Source: Frateuria_A sp049727805 (GTDB lineage Bacteria; Pseudomonadota; Gammaproteobacteria; Xanthomonadales; Rhodanobacteraceae). Taken from it: a DNA stretch of 64,000 bases. Numbering within the stretch: position 1 is the first letter of the stretch; every line of letters begins with the position of its first letter. The notes beneath the pieces were generated by a model. That model was given only the letters and a program-made list of their open reading frames with translations, had not been told where the DNA came from and did not search any database. Shown here piece after piece: positions 16,467 to 24,571 of this stretch. The translations under genes were made by a program, and so were the position numbers. The stretch spans positions 1-64,000 of the forward strand of contig NZ_JBCNYA010000020.1 of the NCBI RefSeq assembly GCF_049727805.1, read 5' to 3'.

Positions 16467-17414
16467 ATGCACAGCCACGAAAACACCGCCCGCCTGCTGC
16501 CCGACGTCGCCGTCCAGGCGCAGCCGCACCTGCCCGGCGCGCTGGACTGGGTCGGCATGGACGGCATCGAGGTGCCGGTGCGCTTCGATGCCGGCGACGG
16601 CCAGGTCGAGCGCGCCAGCGCGCAGGTGGGCGCCTTCGTCAACCTGACCCGGCCGGACAAGCGCGGCATCCACATGTCGCGGCTCTACCTGCTGGTCGAC
16701 CGGCACCTCAGCGCGAAGCCGCTGGATGCGGCGATGATCGAGGCGCTGCTGCGCGCCTTCCTCGAGTCGCACGGTGACCTGTCCGATCGCGCGCGCCTCA
16801 GCATCCGCTTCGACCACCTGGTCCGCCGGCCGGCATTGCGCAGCGGCAACAGCGGCTGGCGCGCGTATCCGGTGTCGATCGAGGCGAGCCTTTCCGCCGA
16901 TGGCTTCCAACTGGAGCTCGGCACCGAAGTGGTCTATTCCTCGACCTGCCCGGCGTCGGCCGCGCTGTCGCGCCAGCTCATCCAGGAGCAGTTCGCGCGC
17001 GACTTCGACGCGGACAAGCCGATCGACCACGCCGCGGTGCTGGCATGGCTGGGCAGCGAGCAGGGCATCGTCGCCACGCCGCATGCGCAGCGCAGCGTCG
17101 CGCGGTTGCTGGTGCGCCTGGCCGACGGCGTGGGTTTCAATCTCATCTCCACGCTCGACCGGGTCGAGCAGGCGCTCGGCACGCCGGTGCAGACGGCGGT
17201 CAAGCGCGAAGACGAGCAGGCGTTCGCGCTGGCCAACGGCGGCAACCTGATGTTCTGCGAGGATGCCGCGCGCCGCATCCAGAAGGCGCTGGACGCCGAT
17301 CCGCGCATCGCCGATTTCCACGTGCGCCTCGAACACCAGGAAAGCCTGCACCCGCACGACGCGGTGGCCTACGCCAGCAAGGGCGTACCCGGAGGCTACG
17401 GCTCCGCGGGTTGA
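16467..17414 (+). CDS. folE2: GTP cyclohydrolase I type IB (FolE2)
   Basis: FolE2 makes dihydroneopterin triphosphate from GTP, the first step of folate synthesis, and does not depend on zinc as FolE does. The 315 residues match the family length. SSTCPASAALS carries the metal-binding cysteine and TPHAQRS the nearby histidine. ATG at 16467 begins MHSHENTARLLPDVAV. Many bacteria use FolE2 under zinc limitation; no clear Zur box was seen. Its stop codon lies inside a short direct duplication. Confidence 0.93.
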   Translation: MHSHENTARLLPDVAVQAQPHLPGALDWVGMDGIEVPVRFDAGDGQVERASAQVGAFVNLTRPDKRGIHMSRLYLLVDRHLSAKPLDAAMIEALLRAFLESHGDLSDRARLSIRFDHLVRRPALRSGNSGWRAYPVSIEASLSADGFQLELGTEVVYSSTCPASAALSRQLIQEQFARDFDADKPIDHAAVLAWLGSEQGIVATPHAQRSVARLLVRLADGVGFNLISTLDRVEQALGTPVQTAVKREDEQAFALANGGNLMFCEDAARRIQKALDADPRIADFHVRLEHQESLHPHDAVAYASKGVPGGYGSAG

Positions 17415-17443
17415 GGCTCATTGCTCCTCGGGTTGAGGCTCAT
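17407..17443. repeat. 15-bp direct duplication at the folE2 stop codon
   Basis: CGGGTTGAGGCTCAT occurs at 17407-17421 and again at 17429-17443, 22 bases apart. The folE2 TGA is inside the first copy and the same TGA is repeated in the second. A recent local duplication is the simplest explanation. Confidence 0.85.
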
Positions 17444-17532
17444 CGCGTTTCTGCGGCCGACCCTTGGTCGTGCGCCTTCTCGCGCATGACCGCTTCGTTG
17501 CAGTGCCAACGGGCATCCGTCAACGTGTCGGA

Positions 17533-17793
17533 TCAGGACTCGCCATGCGAACGGCAGCGGGTGAAGTGGAAATGCTCCGGCACAGGATCCTCGCCGCCGG
17601 TGCACAGCGGCTGGCAGCGCACGATACGCCACAGCGCCAGCACACCACCGCGCAGCGGACCGAAGCGCACGATGGCAATCCGTGCATAATCGGAACAGCT
17701 GGGGTGGAAGCGGCAACGCGGCCCCAGCAGGGGGCTCAGCAGGCGTTTGTAGGCACCAAGCAGGAGGAGCAGGAATCGGGTCACTTCGTTCAC
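17533..17793 (-). CDS. yidD: Membrane protein insertion efficiency factor YidD
   Basis: A short (86-residue) gene. The family core is unmistakable: AYKRLLSPLLGPRCRFHPSCSDYA, then a GPLRGG helix and RCQPLCTGGEDPVP. YidD is a small membrane-associated protein that helps YidC insert inner-membrane proteins. No ATG lies near the family start; GTG at 17793 is chosen, with GTG at 17784 as an alternative. Usually yidD sits between rnpA and yidC; here it is alone, convergent with folE2 and divergent from dksA. The C-terminus has a short basic tail beyond the usual end. Confidence 0.88.
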   Translation of the reverse strand: MNEVTRFLLLLLGAYKRLLSPLLGPRCRFHPSCSDYARIAIVRFGPLRGGVLALWRIVRCQPLCTGGEDPVPEHFHFTRCRSHGES

Positions 17794-17845
17794 GCAGCCC
17801 CAACGGCTCGCGGCATGTAGTGCCTTCGAGTATTCCAGATGCCTG

Positions 17846-17874
17846 TTGCTGGTGTAAGGCGCATGGGCTATAAC
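17846..17874 (+). promoter_or_regulatory. Sigma-70 promoter of dksA
   Basis: TTGCTG (17846-17851) and TATAAC (17869-17874) are separated by exactly 17 bases, the best promoter match in the window. Transcription would start near 17881, some 27 bases before the dksA ATG at 17908, leaving room for the GAAGGGAAA ribosome-binding site. Confidence 0.7.
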
Positions 17875-17907
17875 ACCCGGCCGCCACGGCCAAAACGGTG
17901 AAGGGAA

Positions 17908-19155
17908 ATGGCGAAAACGACGCGTAGTTCGACCGCCGCCAAGGCGCAGAAAGGAAAGGCCGCGGGCAAGGCGAAGGAAACCAAGGCCGCCAAGCCCAAG
18001 CTTGCCGCTGCCAGCGCCCGGGCCGGCAAGAGCGCCACTGCCAGGAAGGCTGCGCCCGCCCGCAAGCCGGCGGCCAAGCAGGCTCCGGCGAAGAAACCCG
18101 TAGCGCGCAAGGCGGCCGCGAAGCCGGCGGCCAAGTCCGCCAGCAAGGCCGTGGCAAAGAAGGCTCCCGCCAAGAAGGCGCCTGCCGCGAAGACTCCCGC
18201 CAGCAAGACTGCTGCCCGCAAGCCCGCGCCGGCGGTGAAGAAAGCCGTGCCTGCCAGCAAGCCGGCCAAGGCGGCAGCGAAGAAGGCATCCAGGCCCGCC
18301 GCCAAACCGGCGGCGAAAAAGGCGCCACCGACCAAATCCGCCGGCAAGTCCGCGAAGTCGGCGGCGCCCGCGAAGCCGGTCAAGGCCACGGGCAAGGCGG
18401 GTACCAAGACGGCCGCCAAGGTTCCCTACAAGATCGTCGACAAGCCCGCCGCGCCTGCCAAGTCCGCGAAGACGCCGGCGAAGGCCGCCAGCGCACCGGC
18501 GCCGGCCAGGCAGGCCGCATCGGTCGTCGCCAAGCAAACATCTCCATCACCCGCCGTTGCGCCCATGAAGGGCAAAGTGGCGAGTGCCGTCGCGATGGTG
18601 TCCCCGCGCGTGGCCACGGCCACCGCACGCCATACCCCACTCAAGAAGCAGAAGACCCCGCAGTCCTCAATGAATAATTCCGCTACAACCCTCGACAATG
18701 GCGTGACCCGCGAGGATGGCCGTTACGCCCTGCCTTCCACCATCAATATCGACCTGCCGCCGGGTTACCGCCCCTCGAACGACGAGGAGTACATGAATCC
18801 CAAGCACCTGGCGTACTTCCGCAACAAGCTGCGCGACTGGCGCGACCAGCTGGTGGAAGAGTCGCGCCAGACGATGGAAAACCTGCGCGACGAAGTGCGT
18901 GACGTCGGCGACGAGGCCGAGCGCGCCACCCGCGAGACCGAGAACTCGCTGGAGCTGCGCACGCGCGACCGCTACCGCAAGCTGATCTCGAAGATCGACA
19001 AGGCGCTGCGCCGCATCGAAGAAGGCCGTTACGGCTATTGCGAGGAGACCGACGAGGAAATCGGCCTGGAGCGCCTGGACGCCCGCCCGATCGCCACGCT
19101 GTCGCTCGACGCGCAGGAGCGTCGCGAGCATCTGCAGAAGCAGATGGGCGACTGA
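17908..19155 (+). CDS. dksA: RNA polymerase-binding protein DksA with a histone H1-like N-terminal extension
   Basis: The 415-residue protein joins a roughly 250-residue Ala/Lys/Pro-rich tail (repeats such as AAKPAAKKAP) to a DksA core from about residue 255. DksA binds the RNA polymerase secondary channel and acts with ppGpp. The coiled-coil tip reads DEAERAT, keeping the first Asp and Ala, with Glu at the second acidic place. The zinc finger is lost: CEETDEE and TLSLDAQE keep only one of four cysteines, as in other zinc-free DksA proteins. An internal ATG at 18670 could give a 161-residue core, but the promoter and the good ribosome-binding site favour the long form, which is usual in xanthomonads. 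Confidence 0.93.
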   Translation: MAKTTRSSTAAKAQKGKAAGKAKETKAAKPKLAAASARAGKSATARKAAPARKPAAKQAPAKKPVARKAAAKPAAKSASKAVAKKAPAKKAPAAKTPASKTAARKPAPAVKKAVPASKPAKAAAKKASRPAAKPAAKKAPPTKSAGKSAKSAAPAKPVKATGKAGTKTAAKVPYKIVDKPAAPAKSAKTPAKAASAPAPARQAASVVAKQTSPSPAVAPMKGKVASAVAMVSPRVATATARHTPLKKQKTPQSSMNNSATTLDNGVTREDGRYALPSTINIDLPPGYRPSNDEEYMNPKHLAYFRNKLRDWRDQLVEESRQTMENLRDEVRDVGDEAERATRETENSLELRTRDRYRKLISKIDKALRRIEEGRYGYCEETDEEIGLERLDARPIATLSLDAQERREHLQKQMGD

Positions 19156-19178
19156 CCTTCGCATCGACCGGAAACGAC

Positions 19179-19210
19179 GAAGCCCCGCCATCGCGCGGGG
19201 CTTTGTTTTT
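19179..19210 (+). terminator. Intrinsic terminator of dksA
   Basis: AAGCCCCGC pairs with GCGGGGCTT across a short CATCGC loop, followed by TTGTTTTT. It lies 23 bases after the dksA stop. Confidence 0.9.
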
Positions 19211-19220
19211 GGCGGGAGGG

Positions 19221-19242
19221 CTTCCGCTCCTGCGAGCGGAAG
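19221..19242 (-). terminator. Hairpin at the 3' end of sufE
   Basis: CTTCCGCTC (19221-19229) and GAGCGGAAG (19234-19242) form a perfect 9-bp stem with a CTGC loop, 7 bases past the sufE stop on the minus strand. No T run follows on that strand until the A-rich side of the dksA terminator (19203-19210), so the two hairpins may serve both convergent genes. Confidence 0.5.
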
Positions 19243-19248
19243 GGGCCG

Positions 19249-19677
19249 TCAGGCGAGCGCTTGCGCCGCGTAACCCTTGAGCTTGGCCAGCATCGCCGAC
19301 AGGCCGTTGGAGCGGGTCGGCGAAAGGTGCTTGGCCAGGCCGATCGACTGCACGAACTCGGGTTCGGTGGCGACGATCTCCGCCGCCGGCCGATCCGAAT
19401 ACACGCGCAGCACCAGGGCGATCAGCCCGGAAACGATCGCCGAATCGCTGGCCGCCGCGAAATGCATCTTTGCGGCGTCCCCGCTGGGCACCAGCCATAC
19501 CATCGACTGGCAGCCGTGCACGCGGTGCTCCTCGGTCTTGCACTCGTCGGGGAAGGGCGGCAACTGCTTGCCCAGGTCGATGAGATATTGGTAGCGCTCG
19601 GACCAGTCGCCGAAGAAGGCGAACTCCTCGGCGATGTCCTGCTGCGCCTGCTCGGCGCTGGGGGCGGTAGCGTTCAT
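19249..19677 (-). CDS. sufE: Cysteine desulfuration protein SufE
   Basis: SufE accepts persulfide sulfur from the SufS desulfurase for Fe-S cluster assembly. The 142-residue protein has the conserved cysteine in HRVHGCQSMVW and the C-terminal SPTRSNGLSAML. A sufBCDS operon is not in the window, so the gene is unlinked. Converges with dksA. Confidence 0.92.
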   Translation of the reverse strand: MNATAPSAEQAQQDIAEEFAFFGDWSERYQYLIDLGKQLPPFPDECKTEEHRVHGCQSMVWLVPSGDAAKMHFAAASDSAIVSGLIALVLRVYSDRPAAEIVATEPEFVQSIGLAKHLSPTRSNGLSAMLAKLKGYAAQALA

Positions 19678-19704
19678 GCGTGCATTATCGCGCGTGAGGT
19701 GGAT

Positions 19705-19722
19705 GGTGGGCTGAAGCCCACC
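19705..19722. repeat. REP-like palindrome GGTGGGCTgaAGCCCACC
   Basis: A complete 18-base palindrome between sufE and cysS, followed by CTACG. It is the same element as the inverted pair at 2733-2783 and marks a dispersed repeat family of this genome. Confidence 0.8.
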
Positions 19723-19732
19723 CTACGCAGGC

Positions 19733-21100
<1,368 letters not shown>

Positions 21101-21157
21101 CGGACGTGTCGGTGGCGCGGCCAAGCCGCGCATCTTAGCAGGCCACACCCTTGGCTC

Positions 21158-21193
21158 CCCTCTCCCCTCTGGGGAGAGGGTTGGGGTGAGGGG
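21158..21193. repeat. Dispersed CCCTCTCCCC/GGGGAGAGGG hairpin
   Basis: CCCTCTCCCC (21158-21167) and GGGGAGAGGG (21171-21180) form a perfect 10-bp stem with a TCT loop, followed by TTGGGGTGAGGGG. This signature recurs in intergenic DNA of many Gram-negative genomes. It lies between cysS and the divergent glycine-zipper gene. Confidence 0.7.
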
Positions 21194-21355
21194 CGGGGCT
21201 CGCGGTGAGCCCACGTTTCTTTGGGGGGAGCCGACAAAGGCTGAACGAACCCCGCAGCCCCTGTCATCCCTCGAATGCTCTAAGCGTTGATTCAGCGTGA
21301 ATTTGTTGCAATGACAATCGCGCAGAAGCGCTTTTCGGACCATGTTGGAGGTCCC

Positions 21356-21895
21356 ATGAACAAGATGTTGCTCCCCGCCCTGGCGCTGGCTCTCGCGGTC
21401 GGCGCCGTGCGCGCGCAGGACGGGCGTTACGCCGATGGCGACGACGCCAACAACAACACCCATTACGGCTGGGCCGACGTGTTGCGGGTCGATCCGGTCT
21501 ACGGCATGGCGCGCACCGAGGTGCCGCGGCAGGAGTGCTACGACGAACCGGTGGTGCGTCGCGAAGGCGGCAACACCACGGCCGGCACCGTGCTCGGCGC
21601 AGTGATCGGCGGCGTGCTCGGCAACACGGTCGGCAAGGGTGACGGCCGCAAGGCCGCCACCGTCGCCGGCGCGGTCGCCGGTGGCGCGGTCGGCCACGGC
21701 GTGGCCCGCCGCGGCGAGCGCGAGTACGACGACACGGTGACCCGCTGCCGCCAGGTCAGCTCGGTCAGCGAGCAGCGCCGCCTGATGGGCTACGACGTCG
21801 AATACCGCTATCACGGGGACGTCTACGTGTCGCGCCTGAACTACGACCCGGGCGAGCGCCTGCGGGTGCGCGTCAGCGTGGCCCCGGCCGAGTGA
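21356..21895 (+). CDS. Glycine-zipper 2TM-domain envelope protein
   Basis: A 179-residue exported protein. The first 20 residues form a signal peptide (MNKMLLPALALALAVGAVRA) with cleavage likely after ARA/RAQ. The middle has a glycine zipper of two short hydrophobic spans (GTVLGAVIGGVLGNTVG and AGAVAGGAVGHG), as in SlyB/RcnB-like envelope proteins. The C-terminus is a soluble domain with VEYRYHGDVYVSRLNYDPGERLRV. The family helps envelope integrity in some bacteria; the role here is unknown. The ATG at 21356 has GGAGG upstream. Confidence 0.85.
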   Translation: MNKMLLPALALALAVGAVRAQDGRYADGDDANNNTHYGWADVLRVDPVYGMARTEVPRQECYDEPVVRREGGNTTAGTVLGAVIGGVLGNTVGKGDGRKAATVAGAVAGGAVGHGVARRGEREYDDTVTRCRQVSSVSEQRRLMGYDVEYRYHGDVYVSRLNYDPGERLRVRVSVAPAE

Positions 21896-21901
21896 CCGAC
21901 G

Positions 21902-21932
21902 ACCGCCGCCCCCGGGGCGGCGGTTTCGTTTT
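21902..21932 (+). terminator. Intrinsic terminator after the glycine-zipper gene
   Basis: ACCGCCGCCCC (21902-21912) and GGGGCGGCGGT (21914-21924) form a very GC-rich stem, followed by TTCGTTTT. It separates the upstream gene from the arginine leader region. Confidence 0.88.
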
Positions 21933-21956
21933 GGACGTCCGTTCGTATGGACGTCC
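21933..21956. promoter_or_regulatory. Duplicated GGACGTCC palindrome upstream of the arginine leader
   Basis: GGACGTCC, itself a perfect palindrome, occurs at 21933-21940 and 21949-21956, centred 16 bases apart (about 1.5 helical turns). The pair ends 12 bases before the proposed -35 of the arginine promoter. This is the shape of a binding site for a dimeric or tetrameric regulator. It could instead be part of the preceding terminator region. No known arginine-regulator box was recognised. Confidence 0.45.
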
Positions 21957-21967
21957 AGAAATAGTTG

Positions 21968-21996
21968 TTGCGTCGCCGCAAGAATGCCGGCATGAT
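21968..21996 (+). promoter_or_regulatory. Putative promoter of the arginine operon
   Basis: TTGCGT (21968-21973) and CATGAT (21991-21996) are 17 bases apart. The -10 match is weak, and it overlaps a GCCGGC-atgat-GCCGGC inverted repeat (21986-22002) that could bind a regulator. Start near 22003 would leave an 18-base leader before the ATG at 22021, with GGA at 22012 as ribosome-binding site. Confidence 0.4.
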
Positions 21997-22020
21997 GCCG
22001 GCTCCCTATCCGGAATCCTC

Positions 22021-22125
22021 ATGTCCGCAGCCGTCTACACCGCTACCGTGCTCACCAGCGCCCGCATGGCCGCTGGCATGACCTCGCGTGCGCGCCGACC
22101 GCTGGTCCGACATCCGGCCGGGTAG
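22021..22125 (+). CDS. Putative arginine leader peptide (34 residues)
   Basis: A short ORF with GGAA 6 bases ahead of its ATG. Arg codons cluster toward the end: CGT 22087, CGC 22093, CGA 22096 and CGA 22108, in TSRARRPLVRHPAG. The last codons and the stop (22116-22123, GGCCGGGT) are exactly complementary to the 5' arm of the downstream terminator. The peptide has 5 Arg in 34, enriched but not extreme for GC-rich DNA, so the assignment rests mainly on the RNA structure and on the arginine operon that follows. It is not itself expected to have a function. Confidence 0.55.
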   Translation: MSAAVYTATVLTSARMAAGMTSRARRPLVRHPAG

Positions 22126-22190
22126 GCTGTCGCTGCACGCGCTTCAGGCGCAACGACGAACAAACCCGGCCATCGCGCCGGGTTTTTTTG
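22116..22190 (+). promoter_or_regulatory. Attenuator of the arginine operon (antiterminator/terminator)
   Basis: The terminator is AACCCGGC (22163-22170) pairing with GCCGGGTT (22177-22184), followed by seven Ts (22183-22189). Its 5' arm, ACCCGGCC (22164-22171), can pair instead with GGCCGGGT (22116-22123) inside the leader ORF, making an exclusive antiterminator. A ribosome at the leader stop covers 22116-22123 and allows termination; one stalled at R25/R26 (22093-22098) would leave it free. The first enzyme gene begins 121 bases further on. Confidence 0.65.
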
Positions 22191-22236
22191 TTGCCAAAAA
22201 AAGCTCGCTGCGATCGCCGAAGACCCAGTTACTTAT

Positions 22237-22288
22237 GCGCAGGTTCCATCTGCGCGAAAAGCAAAAAAGCGGCCACATCCATGGCCGC
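22237..22288 (+). other. Two hairpins in the argF' 5' untranslated region
   Basis: After the attenuator come GCGCAG-gttccat-CTGCGC (22237-22255) and GCGGCCA-catcca-TGGCCGC (22269-22288). The second ends 22 bases before the argF' ATG. They may stabilise the mRNA or affect ribosome loading; no known riboswitch pattern was recognised. Confidence 0.5.
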
Positions 22289-22310
22289 ACCCTTCAACAG
22301 AGGCACCAGC

Positions 22311-23315
22311 ATGGCCCTTCGACACTTCCTCACCACCCAGGACTACAGCCGCGCCGAGATCGACGCCCTGCTGGAACAGGCCGCCGCGTTCAAGCGTTCG
22401 CCGCACGGCCAGCAGCTGGCCGGCAAATCGATCGCGCTGCTGTTCTTCAATCCTTCCATGCGCACCCGCACCAGCTTCGAACTCGGTGCTTTCCAACTCG
22501 GCGGGCACGCGATCGTGCTGTCGCCTGGCAAGGATGCCTGGCCGATCGAATTCGAAGTCGGCACCGTGATGGATGGCGAAGCTGAAGAACACATCGCCGA
22601 GGTGGCGCGCGTGCTCAGCCGCTACGTCGACCTGATCGCCGTGCGCGCGTTTCCCAAGTTCCAGGACTGGTCGGTGGACCGCGAGGACCGCGTCATCAAG
22701 GCCTTCGCCCGCTACGCCACCGTGCCGGTGATCAACATGGAGACGATCACCCATCCGTGCCAGGAACTGGCGCACGCGCTGGCGCTGAAGGAGCACCTGG
22801 GCGACCTGCAGAACCGCAAGTACGTGCTGACCTGGACCTACCACCCCAAGCCGCTCAACACGGCGGTGGCCAACTCGGCATTGCTGATCGCCACCAAGCT
22901 GGGCATGGACGTGACCCTGCTGTGCCCGACGCCCGAGTACGTGCTCGACGAGCGCTACATGGAAGCCGGCCGGCAGAACGCGAAGGCGAATGGCGGCTCG
23001 CTGAAGGTCAGCCACGACATCGAGGAGGCCTACAGTGGCGCCCACGTGGTGTACGCCAAGAGCTGGGGCGCGCTGCCGTACTTCGGCCGCTGGGAACAGG
23101 AGAAGCCGATCCGCGAGGCGCACCGGCACTTTATGGTGGACGAGGCCAAGATGGCACTCACCGACCACGGCCTGTTCAGCCATTGCCTGCCGCTGCGCCG
23201 CAACGTGAAGGCCACCGACGCGGTGATGGAAGCACCGTACTGCATCGCCATCGACGAAGCCGAAAACCGCCTGCACGTGCAGAAGGCCGTGATGGCCTCG
23301 CTGCTCGCCTCCTGA
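22311..23315 (+). CDS. argF': N-acetylornithine carbamoyltransferase (AOTCase)
   Basis: This enzyme carbamoylates N-acetylornithine to N-acetylcitrulline, replacing ordinary ornithine carbamoyltransferase in xanthomonads. The 334 residues carry the carbamoyl-phosphate motif SMRTRTS (49-55), THPCQELAHALAL and HCLPLRRNVK, and the AOTCase-specific stretches DAWPIEFEVGTVMDGE and VLTWTYHPKPLNTAVANSA, which I recognise from the X. campestris enzyme. ATG 22311 (MALRHFLTTQDYSRAE) is chosen; in-frame codons upstream run into the hairpins. It is first in the arginine operon and preceded by the attenuator. Confidence 0.93.
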   Translation: MALRHFLTTQDYSRAEIDALLEQAAAFKRSPHGQQLAGKSIALLFFNPSMRTRTSFELGAFQLGGHAIVLSPGKDAWPIEFEVGTVMDGEAEEHIAEVARVLSRYVDLIAVRAFPKFQDWSVDREDRVIKAFARYATVPVINMETITHPCQELAHALALKEHLGDLQNRKYVLTWTYHPKPLNTAVANSALLIATKLGMDVTLLCPTPEYVLDERYMEAGRQNAKANGGSLKVSHDIEEAYSGAHVVYAKSWGALPYFGRWEQEKPIREAHRHFMVDEAKMALTDHGLFSHCLPLRRNVKATDAVMEAPYCIAIDEAENRLHVQKAVMASLLAS

Positions 23316-23340
23316 CCGCCCGCCCCGAAAGAGACAACCC

Positions 23341-24546
23341 ATGAGCCAGCAAGACATCGTCCTCGCCTTTTCCGGCGGCCTCGACACCAGCTTCTGCGTG
23401 CCCTACCTCAAGGAGCAGGGCTGGAACGTGCACACCGTGTTCGCCGACACCGGTGGCGTGGATGACGAGGAGCGCGCCTTCATCGAGAACCGCGCCAGCG
23501 AACTGGGCGTCGCCAGCCATCTGACCGTCGACGGTGGCCCGGCGATCTGGAACGGTTTCGTCAAGCCGTTCGTGTGGGCGGGCGAGGGCTACCAGGGTCA
23601 GTACCCGCTGCTGGTATCGGACCGCTACCTGATCGTCGAGGCGGCGCTGAAGCGTTGTGCGGAACTGGGCACCCATGCCATCGCCCACGGCTGCACCGGC
23701 ATGGGCAACGACCAGGTGCGCTTCGACCTGGCGGTGAAGGCGCTGGGCGACTACCGCATCGTGGCGCCGATCCGCGAGATCCAGAAGCAGCACACGCAGA
23801 CCCGCGCCTACGAGCAGAAGTACCTGGAAGAGCGCGGCTTCGGCGTGCGTGCCAAACAGCAGGCCTACACCATCAACGAGAACCTGCTGGGCGTGACCAT
23901 GTCCGGCGGCGAGATCGACAAGTGGCAGGCGCCGGGCGAGGGTGCGCGCGGCTGGTGCAAGCCGCGCGCCGAATGGCCGTCCGAACCGCTGGCAGTGAAG
24001 CTCGGTTTCGAGCGCGGCGAGGCGGTGAGCCTGGACGGCGAGCGCCTGCCCGGTCACCAGTTGCTGGCGAAGCTCAATGCGCTGTTCGCCCATTATGGCG
24101 TGGGCCGCGGCATGTACACCGGCGACACCACGATCGGGTTGAAGGGCCGCATCGTGTTCGAGGCACCCGGCCTGATCGCGCTGCTCGCTGCGCACCGCGC
24201 GCTGGAAGAGGCAGTGCTGTCCAAGCAGCAGAACCGCTTCAAGCCGGAGGTGGCGCGCAAGTGGGTGGAGGTGGTCTACGAAGGCTTCTTCCACGATCCG
24301 TTGAAGACCGACCTGGAAGCCTTCCTGGCCTCCAGCCAGGCCACCGTCAACGGTGTCGTGACGCTGCAGACGCACGGCGGCACCGTCGAAGCGGTGGCGG
24401 TCGAATCGCCGCAGATCCTCAACGCCAAGGGCGCCACCTATGCGCAGTCGGCCGACTGGGGCGTCGAGGAAGCCGAGGGTTTCATCAAGCTGTTCGGCAT
24501 GAGCTCGACGCTGTGGGCGGAAGTGAACCGGAGCGTGAAGGGATGA
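23341..24546 (+). CDS. argG: Argininosuccinate synthase
   Basis: ArgG joins citrulline and aspartate with ATP. The 401-residue protein has the N-type ATP pyrophosphatase loop LAFSGGLDTSFCVPYL at the N-terminus, the GCTGMGNDQVRFD motif, and TMSGGEIDKW. It starts 25 bases after argF' and is second in the operon. Confidence 0.95.
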   Translation: MSQQDIVLAFSGGLDTSFCVPYLKEQGWNVHTVFADTGGVDDEERAFIENRASELGVASHLTVDGGPAIWNGFVKPFVWAGEGYQGQYPLLVSDRYLIVEAALKRCAELGTHAIAHGCTGMGNDQVRFDLAVKALGDYRIVAPIREIQKQHTQTRAYEQKYLEERGFGVRAKQQAYTINENLLGVTMSGGEIDKWQAPGEGARGWCKPRAEWPSEPLAVKLGFERGEAVSLDGERLPGHQLLAKLNALFAHYGVGRGMYTGDTTIGLKGRIVFEAPGLIALLAAHRALEEAVLSKQQNRFKPEVARKWVEVVYEGFFHDPLKTDLEAFLASSQATVNGVVTLQTHGGTVEAVAVESPQILNAKGATYAQSADWGVEEAEGFIKLFGMSSTLWAEVNRSVKG

Positions 24547-24571
24547 GCGCCGCAGCTTGCCGGAGAGCGCG

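Noticed and set aside
22234..22300. A second Arg/His-rich start (ATG at 22234, MRRFHLREKQKSG) as the arginine leader peptide
   Set aside because: It lies after the terminator, has no stop before argF' and overlaps its start, so it cannot serve as an attenuation leader.
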